Source: Bacteroidia bacterium (GTDB lineage Bacteria; Bacteroidota; Bacteroidia; NS11-12g; UBA9320). Taken from it: a stretch of DNA of 5,415 nt. The DNA lies in assembly GCA_013042025.1 (NCBI GenBank), contig JABDQY010000301.1, positions 1-5,415 on the forward strand, written 5' to 3'. The notes beneath the pieces are model-generated. The model was not told where the DNA came from. It saw only the letters and a program-made list of their open reading frames with translations, and made no database searches. This document shows positions 1 through 4,989 of this stretch, piece after piece (the stretch's first letter is position 1; the number at the start of each line of letters is the position of its first letter). The position numbers were made by a program, and so were the translations under genes.

Positions 1-1215
1 GAAAATGATGTCATAATCTCAGCCAATAGTGGAATGACAGGTGTAATTAATAAGTTTCAACGGATTCTAGGGTTTAGGATCCATGAGAAGTATTTGGATA
101 AACTTGAAATTCCTGAGAATGAGCGTCCTATTGTTTTCGTGTCGCATATGGAACATCACTCGAATCAAACAAGTTGGTTAGAAACCATTGCCGATGTTTC
201 CATTATTCCGCCTAATAATGAGGGTTTAGTATGTGTAAAAGAGTTTAAAAAGCTTCTTCAGAAATATAAAAACAGAAAACAGAAAATAGCAGCAATTACT
301 TCTTGCTCTAATGTAACTGGTATTATGACCGACTACCATGGAATTGCAAAAGCTATTCATGAAGAAGGTGGACTATGCTTCGTTGATTTTGCATGTTCTG
401 CTCCCTATGTTAACATCAATATGCATCCAAAAGAGAAAGGATGTCACTTAGACGCCATCTATTTCTCTCCCCATAAGTTTTTAGGAGGCCCTGGAACTAC
501 AGGTATCCTTGTTTTTAACAAAGATTTATATCACAATACAATTCCAGACAATCCTGGTGGAGGAACAGTAGATTGGACAAATCCATGGGGCAACCACAAA
601 TATGTTGACGACATTGAAGCTCGTGAAGATGGCGGAACTCCTGCATTTCTTCAAACAATGAAAGTAGCACTCTGTATTCAGCTAAAAGAGGAAATGGGCG
701 TTGATAATATATTAAAACGTGAAGAAGAACAACTAGACATAATATGGAACTCAATTTTGGACATTCCAAACGTTCATGTTTTAGCAGACCATCACAAAAA
801 AAGACTTGGAGTAATCTCATTCTATATCGACGGTCTTCATTACAATGTAGGCGTTAAGATGTTAAATGATAAATTTGGTATTCAAACACGAGGAGGTTGC
901 TCCTGTGCGGGCACCTATGGACATTATCTTCTAAACGTAACTGAAGATACGTCTCAAAGCATTACAGAATTAATTAGTCATGGTGATTGCTCTTCAAAAC
1001 CTGGTTGGATACGAATGTCAGTTCATCCAACAATGTCCGATGAAGAAATAGAATTTATTATGGATGCTATTAAACAACTAGCTGCTCATCACCAAGAGTG
1101 GATAAAAGATTATATTATCGACTACGGTGCTGGATCTATTACGCACGTAAATAGTTTATTGGATAATGATTTAAGATCAACAATGGACAACCTGCTTACT
1201 GCAAGTTTAACCTAA
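1..1215 (+). CDS. Aminotransferase class V / cysteine desulfurase-like PLP enzyme, 5' partial
   Basis: The reading frame is open from base 1, and conserved family sequence (SGMTGVINK, visible residues 10-18) lies before and around the first ATG at 34. The gene therefore starts upstream; by comparison with SufS/CsdA roughly 85-95 residues are missing. Seen in the 404 visible residues: EHHSN (51-55, the His that stacks on PLP lies here), SNVTG (103-107), VDFA with Asp129 (pairs with the pyridine nitrogen), SPHK with Lys159 (Schiff-base lysine) and RGGCSCAG, where Cys302 is five residues after Arg297, the spacing of the catalytic Cys in SufS (RTGHHC). The fold is a type I PLP enzyme, presumably cytosolic. 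Members transfer sulfur from cysteine, but this branch has a longer C-terminal part and an uncharacterised substrate, so cysteine desulfurase or selenocysteine lyase activity is only a possibility. No suf/isc genes are adjacent. The stop overlaps the convergent thioesterase stop by 4 bp. Confidence 0.93.
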   Translation, partial: ENDVIISANSGMTGVINKFQRILGFRIHEKYLDKLEIPENERPIVFVSHMEHHSNQTSWLETIADVSIIPPNNEGLVCVKEFKKLLQKYKNRKQKIAAITSCSNVTGIMTDYHGIAKAIHEEGGLCFVDFACSAPYVNINMHPKEKGCHLDAIYFSPHKFLGGPGTTGILVFNKDLYHNTIPDNPGGGTVDWTNPWGNHKYVDDIEAREDGGTPAFLQTMKVALCIQLKEEMGVDNILKREEEQLDIIWNSILDIPNVHVLADHHKKRLGVISFYIDGLHYNVGVKMLNDKFGIQTRGGCSCAGTYGHYLLNVTEDTSQSITELISHGDCSSKPGWIRMSVHPTMSDEEIEFIMDAIKQLAAHHQEWIKDYIIDYGAGSITHVNSLLDNDLRSTMDNLLTASLT

Positions 1216-1658
1216 CTCCTTTTTCTAGAAATAACAGCCATAATGCTTCTAGCTGAAGCAATTTGAGTCATCTCCTCTCCTTTTACAGTATAGATTTTCG
1301 CCGTACAAAAAACCATTTTCTTACCAGGTTTTTCCACTTCACCAATCGCAATAATTCGATCTCCATCACCAGGGTTTAAAAAATCAATACTCAAATTTGC
1401 GGTTACAACTCCATAACCTACCGGCATCAAGGTATAAGCTGCGAATCCCATGGTAATATCCATTAAAGTAGCTGTAACTCCACCATGCACAAAACCAAAT
1501 TGTTGCATATGCTTTTTTGTTAAGTCCATCTCACCTACAATTTTTCCAGCTGTAATCTCGGTTAGATCAAAACCAATGTGGTGCATAAAATGCTGGCCTT
1601 TCAGTTTCTCACGAATAGTAGACTCAAAATCTGGATTCTTTACCTCAAATGCATTCAT
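1212..1658 (-). CDS. PaaI-family hotdog-fold acyl-CoA thioesterase
   Basis: A 148-residue protein, the usual size of a single hotdog-domain thioesterase, which normally works as a cytosolic oligomer hydrolysing acyl-CoA or aryl-CoA to the free acid and CoA. The diagnostic HGG is at residues 58-60 and is followed nine residues after its His by Asp67 (HGGVTATLMD). This is the same spacing as HGG to catalytic Asp61 in E. coli PaaI. A typical strand follows (GVVTANLSIDFLNP, 83-96), then GEVEKPGKKMVFCTAKIYT (106-124). The exact substrate cannot be read from the sequence; no paa catabolic genes are present. It lies 72 bp downstream of the TPR gene on the same strand and may be cotranscribed with it. 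A weak own -7 candidate (TTGCTTTG, 1673-1666) has one mismatch to TAnnTTTG and no well-spaced TTG. The ATG at 1658 is the natural start: it gives a full-length domain with a short N-terminal helix. Confidence 0.9.
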   Translation of the reverse strand: MNAFEVKNPDFESTIREKLKGQHFMHHIGFDLTEITAGKIVGEMDLTKKHMQQFGFVHGGVTATLMDITMGFAAYTLMPVGYGVVTANLSIDFLNPGDGDRIIAIGEVEKPGKKMVFCTAKIYTVKGEEMTQIASARSIMAVISRKRS

Positions 1659-1730
1659 TCAAGTGCAAAGCAATTAAATTAAAACAAGATATTCTAATCA
1701 ATGTGAAGCAACATTCTTAAATCACCGTTT

Positions 1731-2051
1731 CTAAAAGGTGAGTTCTTCCAGAGCAGCAGACAGTTCAGACAACGCATGTTTTTCTCCCAATCGCTTAGTA
1801 ACATTAATTCCTGCTTCGTATGTAGCTATCGCTTTAGAATCATTTGCTTCTCTTTCATATAGCTTTGCAAGATGATAATAAGTTGCAAAATAATCAGGTT
1901 GAACTTCTATTAGTTTCACGAAAATAGACTTGGCTTCATCATCCTTATTTAAAGCAATATATTCTATAGCTAATGCATAATTTAAGAATGCATCTTCTGG
2001 AGTTTTCTCTAAAAATGTTTTAATCTGTTCTATTCTTTCAAAACTTGCCAT
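1731..2051 (-). CDS. Small tetratricopeptide (TPR) repeat protein
   Basis: A 106-residue protein without signal peptide or membrane segment, so probably cytosolic. It consists almost entirely of helical repeats: an N-terminal helix (3-16), TPR 1 about 20-53 (NYALAIEYIALNKDDEA with the usual small and aromatic positions, ending QPD), TPR 2 about 54-87 (YYHLAKLYEREANDSKAIA, then YEAGI), and a capping helix to the end (HALSELSAALEEL). TPRs bind other proteins or peptides; the partner here is unknown. Small TPR proteins of this make-up are common in Bacteroidota, and I recognise the type but not a function. It is divergent from etfB; only 55 bp separate the two start codons, and the predicted -33 element of the etfB promoter lies inside its first codons. 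Its own promoter is not obvious: TAAAATTG (2091-2084, - strand) has one mismatch to the -7 consensus and no clear -33 partner. Confidence 0.85.
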   Translation of the reverse strand: MASFERIEQIKTFLEKTPEDAFLNYALAIEYIALNKDDEAKSIFVKLIEVQPDYFATYYHLAKLYEREANDSKAIATYEAGINVTKRLGEKHALSELSAALEELTF

Positions 2052-2078
2052 TTACTTCAGCTAATATTTGTACTTTTG
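2045..2078 (+). promoter_or_regulatory. Bacteroidota-type promoter of the etfB-etfA-BFN operon
   Basis: TACTTTTG at 2071-2078 is a perfect match to the Bacteroidota -7 consensus TAnnTTTG. A TTG at 2045-2047 lies 23 bp upstream, at the long end of the 17-23 bp spacing known for Flavobacterium promoters. Transcription would begin near 2083-2085, leaving a leader of about 22 bases before the etfB ATG at 2107. The leader has no Shine-Dalgarno sequence, as is usual in this phylum. The TTG sits inside the first codons of the divergent TPR gene. The start site is inferred, not measured. Confidence 0.7.
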
Positions 2079-2106
2079 CACCTCAATTTTAAGACTTTTT
2101 TTCAGA

Positions 2107-2844
2107 ATGAAAATATTAGTATGTGTAAGCGTAGTTCCAGATACTACCACTAAGATAACTTTTACAGACAACGACACTCAGTTCAACAAAGCTGGAGTTC
2201 AATTTATAATCAACCCTTACGATGAGTTGGCACTAACTCGAGCTTTAGAAATCACCGAAAAAAATGGTGGCTCAGTAAGTATCATTACAGTTGGAGAAGC
2301 AGATACTGATCCGGTCATTCGTAAGGCGTTAGCAATTGGTGCAGCTGATGCTATTCGAGTAGATGTAGAACCAAAAGATGGAATGTTTGTGGCGGCTCAA
2401 ATTGCTGAACAAGCAAAGCAAGGTGGTTTTGACCTGGTTTTAACAGGAAGAGAATCCATTGATTATAATGGTGGTCAGGTTGCAGGTTTAGTAGCTGAAA
2501 TGATGAATGTTACACTTATAAATGTAGCAATGGAATTAGATGCTGAGGGAAATACAATCACAGCTACAAGAGACATTGATGGAGGAAGAGAAACACTTTC
2601 ATGCAACACTCCTTGTGTTGTGAGTGCTCAAAAAGATTTATGTGAACCTAGAATTCCTAACATGAGAGGAATTATGATGGCACGCTCAAAACCATTAAAT
2701 GTGGTAGAAGCAGTAGATAAGTTTAACTACACCTCATTTGATTCTTACGAATTGCCACCTGCAAAAGGAGGTGTTCAAATGATTGATGCTGAAAATGCAG
2801 AAGAGTTAATGGATTTATTACACAACGAAAAGAAATTATTTTAA
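2107..2844 (+). CDS. etfB: Electron transfer flavoprotein beta subunit
   Basis: A 245-residue EtfB/FixA protein of normal length. With EtfA it forms the soluble heterodimer that takes electrons from acyl-CoA dehydrogenases and other flavin dehydrogenases and passes them to ETF:quinone oxidoreductase; canonical EtfB binds AMP as a structural cofactor. Seen: N-terminal MKILVCVSVVPD, GRESIDYNGGQVAG (114-127) in the nucleotide-binding part, and the EtfB family signature from about 154 to 197 (ATRDIDGGRE, then EPRIPNM, then MARSKPL). The start is ATG 2107: an in-frame ATG at 2068 would add 13 residues unlike the family and would lie inside the -7 promoter element, upstream of the predicted transcript start. 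etfA follows after 3 bp, so the subunits are made together. Gapless alignment of the EPR loop puts Met186 where human EtfB has Leu195 of the partner-recognition loop. Sequence alone does not prove the non-bifurcating type, but nothing here suggests bifurcation. Confidence 0.97.
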   Translation: MKILVCVSVVPDTTTKITFTDNDTQFNKAGVQFIINPYDELALTRALEITEKNGGSVSIITVGEADTDPVIRKALAIGAADAIRVDVEPKDGMFVAAQIAEQAKQGGFDLVLTGRESIDYNGGQVAGLVAEMMNVTLINVAMELDAEGNTITATRDIDGGRETLSCNTPCVVSAQKDLCEPRIPNMRGIMMARSKPLNVVEAVDKFNYTSFDSYELPPAKGGVQMIDAENAEELMDLLHNEKKLF

Positions 2845-2847
2845 GAA

Positions 2848-3813
2848 ATGGCAGTATTGGTATTCGCTGAAAGCGACAACGGAAAATATAAAAAATCAAG
2901 TTTTGAAGCAGTTAGCTATGGTAAAGACTTAGCAACTCAACTTGGAACATCTTGTTTTGCTATTACCATTGGCAACAAAGGATCAGAGAACTTAGGTAAG
3001 TATGGAGCAGATAAAGAATTTAATGTATCTGGTGATGCCTTTGAGTCTTTCAATTCTCAAACATATGCAAAGGCAATAAGCGAAGTTGCTTCTTCTAATG
3101 ATGTGGATACAATTGTAATCTCACAAACATACAGTGGAAAATCTGTAGCTCCATTGGTAGCTGTTAAAACTAATTCAGCACTGGTTACAGGAGTAGTTGA
3201 CATGATTGATACTTCAGATGGATTCAAAGTCAAGAAAACATGCTTCTCAAGTAAAGCGTTTTCTACAGTAAGTGTTAATCATTCTAACCGAGCAATAACC
3301 TTAATACCAAATTCATATCAAATAAATGAAGCTGGAAGTGATGCTGAACAAGTAGCAACAAACACTGCTGTTACCTCTTCAGACATTGATGCTAAAATTG
3401 AAGCAACTAATAAAGAAACCGGGAAAATTGCTTTAACAGAAGCAGAATTGGTTGTATCGGCAGGTAGAGGTTTAAAAGGTCCGGAGAATTGGACGATGGT
3501 TGAAGAACTAGCAGGTGTTCTAGGAGCTGCAACAGCATGTTCTAAACCCGTTAGCGACATGGAATGGAGACCTCACAGCGAACATGTTGGACAAACAGGA
3601 ATTACTATAAAACCAAATCTTTATATTGCAGCCGGCATATCGGGTGCCATTCAGCATCTTGCTGGAGTTGGAAGCAGTAAAGTTATTTGTGTAATCAATA
3701 CAGATCCGGAAGCACCTTTCTTTAAAGCTGCTGATTATGGAATTGTAGGTGATGCATTTGAAGTTTTACCAAAACTAATAAAACGAGCTAAAGAAATTAA
3801 GGGTATTGCTTAA
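2848..3813 (+). CDS. etfA: Electron transfer flavoprotein alpha subunit
   Basis: A 321-residue, full-length EtfA, the subunit whose C-terminal domain holds the redox-active FAD. Domain I (about 1-190) begins MAVLVFAESDNGKYKKSS. The FAD domain carries VSAGRGLKGPENW (203-215), SKPVSDMEWRPHSEHVGQTG (232-251), LYIAAGISGAIQHLAG (258-273) and DPEAPFFKAADYGIVGD (286-302). Gapless alignment with the human protein (offset 16) places Arg207, Thr250 and His270 on human Arg223, Thr266 and His286, all conserved. Human Arg249, a flavin-contacting residue, is Lys233 here. The family signature after IQH is followed with one deviation near its end (ICVIN rather than the usual Ala before the last two residues). 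ATG 2848 lies 3 bp after the etfB stop and the next gene starts 9 bp after its own stop, so the three genes are almost certainly one operon from the 2045-2078 promoter. An antisense frame at 3318-3560 is a shadow. Confidence 0.97.
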   Translation: MAVLVFAESDNGKYKKSSFEAVSYGKDLATQLGTSCFAITIGNKGSENLGKYGADKEFNVSGDAFESFNSQTYAKAISEVASSNDVDTIVISQTYSGKSVAPLVAVKTNSALVTGVVDMIDTSDGFKVKKTCFSSKAFSTVSVNHSNRAITLIPNSYQINEAGSDAEQVATNTAVTSSDIDAKIEATNKETGKIALTEAELVVSAGRGLKGPENWTMVEELAGVLGAATACSKPVSDMEWRPHSEHVGQTGITIKPNLYIAAGISGAIQHLAGVGSSKVICVINTDPEAPFFKAADYGIVGDAFEVLPKLIKRAKEIKGIA

Positions 3814-3822
3814 CAGGTTTTA

Positions 3823-4413
3823 ATGAGCGAAAAAATTCAATTAAACATTATTGGGCTAACTACTGGTCATTCTCAGAAGAATAGCTATACGCTTATCCTA
3901 GGAGAAGTTGAAGGCGATCTTAAGTTACCGGTGGTAATTGGAAGTTACGAAGCTCAATCCATTGCACTAGTGATTGAAGGCTTAAAACCGCAGCGTCCTC
4001 TTACCCACGATCTAATGTTCGACTTGATTGAAAAATATGATGTTGTTCTTAAGGAAGTTGTTATAGACAATCTTGTTGAAGGTGTGTTCTATGCAAAACT
4101 AATTACAGAACGAGAGGGAATCACATTTGATATTGATTCTAGAACTTCTGATGCCATTGCACTAGCCTTAAGAGCGAATTGCCCAATTTATACCTACAAA
4201 AACATTCTGGATGATGCAGGTATTATCTATGAAAAAGAAGTTTCTGAACCTGAAGCACCTCAGCATAAGAAAGAAAGTAAGCCTAAGTCTTCAAAAAATG
4301 ATCTATCTACATTAAGTATTGAGAAACTTAATCTTGAACTAGAAAAAGCTATCCAGGTTGAAGATTATGACAAAGCTGCCCTCATTCGAGATGAGATTAA
4401 CAAACGAGTTTAG
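3823..4413 (+). CDS. Bifunctional nuclease family protein (BFN/DUF151) with C-terminal UVR motif
   Basis: A 196-residue cytosolic protein with two parts. Residues about 5-138 form the BFN/DUF151 domain: LPVVIGSYEAQSIALVIEG (35-53), RPLTHDLMFDLI (58-69), GVFYAKL (87-93), DIDSRTSDAIALALR (103-117) and PIYTYKNILDDAGI (121-134). A charged Lys/Glu/Ser/Pro linker follows (about 139-160). Residues about 162-196 form a UVR (UvrB/UvrC) motif, IEKLNLELEKAI then DYDKAALIRDEI, a helical hairpin used for protein-protein contact in UvrB, UvrC and Clp/McsA proteins. Plant BFN members were reported to have RNase and DNase activity; activity of this bacterial form is unproven. The domain-plus-UVR architecture and its place behind etfBA are familiar from Bacteroidota. 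It starts 9 bp after etfA (CAGGTTTTA before ATG, no Shine-Dalgarno), so translation probably follows from the operon mRNA. Its stop overlaps the convergent regulator stop by 4 bp. Confidence 0.93.
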   Translation: MSEKIQLNIIGLTTGHSQKNSYTLILGEVEGDLKLPVVIGSYEAQSIALVIEGLKPQRPLTHDLMFDLIEKYDVVLKEVVIDNLVEGVFYAKLITEREGITFDIDSRTSDAIALALRANCPIYTYKNILDDAGIIYEKEVSEPEAPQHKKESKPKSSKNDLSTLSIEKLNLELEKAIQVEDYDKAALIRDEINKRV

Positions 4414-4424
4414 CTTAAATCGTT
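4403..4424. terminator. Weak imperfect hairpin over the BFN / regulator stop codons
   Basis: Arms AACGA (4403-4407) and TCGTT (4420-4424), then inner arms TTTA (4409-4412) and TAAA (4416-4419), with a bulged G at 4408 and a GCT loop. The structure straddles the 4-bp overlap of the two convergent stop codons, a place where a bidirectional terminator would be expected because no intergenic DNA exists. It is AT-rich and no clean T-run follows on either strand, so a termination role is doubtful. Confidence 0.25.
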
Positions 4425-4760
4425 AATCTTATCAATCATCTTATTTATTTTATGTTCCATAGTACCCTTTACCTTAGTTAATTCTTGATTTAACTCTTGA
4501 AGTTCTGTTTTCAACTCACAGGTCAGGTCCTTATCTAATTCATCCTTGAACATCGAACTTTTACCTAGAATAAGCCATTCTGCGTTAACTTTAGGATAGG
4601 CCTTTAGTATTTGTTCTACAGCCATTAAACTTACCTTGTTTCTTCCTGAACTTATATGCGACAGTATTACAGTACTAATACCAGTAGACTGAGAAAAACC
4701 TGATTTTGTGTTTGCTACCTTTTTTATGAGCAATTCTACACGCTGATTAATGGTCGACAT
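4410..4760 (-). CDS. Small XRE-type helix-turn-helix transcriptional regulator
   Basis: A 116-residue protein with a Cro/C1-type DNA-binding domain in residues about 4-66: RVELLIKKVANTKSGFSQSTGI, then TVILSHISSGRNKVSLMAVEQILKAYP, with scanning helix about 20-28 and recognition helix about 30-40 (written here in pieces). NAEWLILGKSSMF (59-71) matches the 'WLxxGxxxM' end of many phage-repressor-like HTH domains. Residues about 73-113 are rich in Glu, Lys and Leu with heptad-like spacing and probably form a coiled coil for dimerisation; there is no peptidase or ligand domain. It is divergent from the DUF6580-like gene and next to a 41-bp near-palindrome, so autoregulation and control of the neighbour are likely but inferred. 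ATG 4760 is needed for a complete HTH domain. The predicted transcript start is only a few bases upstream, so the mRNA may be nearly leaderless. Stop overlaps the BFN stop by 4 bp. Confidence 0.88.
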   Translation of the reverse strand: MSTINQRVELLIKKVANTKSGFSQSTGISTVILSHISSGRNKVSLMAVEQILKAYPKVNAEWLILGKSSMFKDELDKDLTCELKTELQELNQELTKVKGTMEHKINKMIDKINDLS

Positions 4761-4764
4761 ATTT

Positions 4765-4780
4765 ATTTACAAAAGTAAAT
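4765..4780. repeat. Short inverted repeat around the regulator's -7 element
   Basis: ATTTAC (4765-4770) and GTAAAT (4775-4780) are perfect 6-bp complementary arms separated by AAAA. The dyad encloses the predicted -7 element of the regulator promoter and nearly abuts the larger palindrome, so it could be a further operator half or chance symmetry in AT-rich DNA. Confidence 0.5.
4770..4777 (-). promoter_or_regulatory. -7 element of the HTH regulator promoter
   Basis: On the - strand, 4777-4770 reads TACTTTTG, a perfect TAnnTTTG match and the same octamer as at the etfB promoter. No TTG occurs 17-23 bp upstream; that place is occupied by the GTTAAC-containing palindrome (4778-4818). The promoter is thus weak by sequence or needs a factor, and a protein bound to the palindrome would cover its -33 region. 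Start of transcription is expected near 4765, giving a leader of only about 4-7 bases. Confidence 0.55.
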
Positions 4781-4818
4781 TAGTTAACATTTGTTAACTT
4801 AACATTTGTTAACTAATT
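4778..4818. promoter_or_regulatory. Candidate operator: tandem 15-bp repeats in a 41-bp near-palindrome
   Basis: Two perfect abutting copies of TTAACATTTGTTAAC occupy 4784-4798 and 4799-4813. They are nested in a dyad centred on 4798: outer arms AATTAGTTAAC (4778-4788) and GTTAACTAATT (4808-4818) are perfectly complementary, and over the whole 41 bp 18 of 20 base pairs match (mismatches 4790/4806 and 4791/4805). TTAAC cores begin at 4784, 4794, 4799 and 4809, so 10, 5 and 10 bp apart, i.e. pairs on the same helical face. The site covers the -33 region of the regulator promoter. Binding by the adjacent HTH protein and autorepression are inferred. Confidence 0.7.
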
Positions 4819-4904
4819 ATTCACGCGACTATAAATTATTAGCTTTAAAATAGTTCACGTAAACATTGTATTGGTCTGATTTAATGCATTTTACATTAAT
4901 TGAT

Positions 4905-4919
4905 TTAACATTTATTAAC
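4905..4919. promoter_or_regulatory. Third copy of the 15-bp operator-like motif
   Basis: TTAACATTTATTAAC differs from the tandem units at 4784-4813 by one base (A for G at the tenth position) and keeps both TTAAC half sites. It begins 106 bp after the second tandem unit and ends 16 bp before the TTG of the promoter of the downstream membrane-protein gene. Its centre is about 62 bp upstream of that gene's predicted transcript start, a position typical of activator binding or of a looping partner. The role is inferred. Confidence 0.55.
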
Positions 4920-4935
4920 AGTCTGTCAGTATGTC

Positions 4936-4969
4936 TTGCTTAAATGATTTGAAAAGAATTATACATTTG
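4936..4969 (+). promoter_or_regulatory. Bacteroidota-type promoter of the DUF6580-like gene
   Basis: TACATTTG at 4962-4969 matches the -7 consensus TAnnTTTG perfectly, and TTG at 4936-4938 lies 23 bp upstream, the same spacing as at the etfB promoter. Transcription would start near 4974-4976, leaving about 15 AT-rich bases before ATG 4990, ending in AAATAAGAG with only a weak purine-rich ribosome site. Confidence 0.7.
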
Positions 4970-4989
4970 CCTAAATATTTAAATAAGAG

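Noticed and set aside
34..36. ATG at 34 as the start of the aminotransferase.
   Set aside because: The frame is open to base 1 and conserved family residues precede it; this Met is internal (SGMTG).
515..820. Antisense frame of 101 codons.
   Set aside because: Lies wholly inside the conserved aminotransferase gene and resembles no protein family.
1204..1231. Terminator at the first convergent overlap (AGTT/AACT arms, TTTCTAGAAA palindrome).
   Set aside because: Four-base arms and a loopless palindrome are too weak to support a call.
1450..1677. 75-codon + strand frame opposite the thioesterase.
   Set aside because: It is a shadow of the thioesterase; Cys/Ser-rich composition typical of antisense frames.
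1666..1701. Separate promoter for the thioesterase (TTGCTTTG on the - strand with a TTG 25 bp upstream).
   Set aside because: One mismatch in the invariant TA and spacing outside the 17-23 bp range; cotranscription with the TPR gene is equally likely.
2068..2106. In-frame ATG at 2068 as an earlier etfB start (13 extra residues).
   Set aside because: The extra residues are unlike EtfB proteins, which begin at MKILVCV, and the ATG overlaps the promoter -7 region, upstream of the expected transcript start.
3318..3560. 80-codon - strand frame inside etfA.
   Set aside because: Fully inside a conserved gene, with low-complexity Ala/Ser/Thr content.
4784..4813. Tandem repeats as a CRISPR array or mobile-element end.
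   Set aside because: Units are only 15 bp and abut without spacers; no cas genes, transposase or target duplication are near. An operator explains them better.
4884..4943. 19-codon + strand ORF in the regulator/DUF6580 intergenic region.
   Set aside because: It lies upstream of the predicted promoter and overlaps the third operator-like motif; no ribosome site and no reason to think it is translated.
4761..4989. Riboswitch (for example cobalamin) upstream of the transport-like gene.
   Set aside because: No GC-rich conserved boxes or extended pairing, and the predicted leader is only about 15 bases long.
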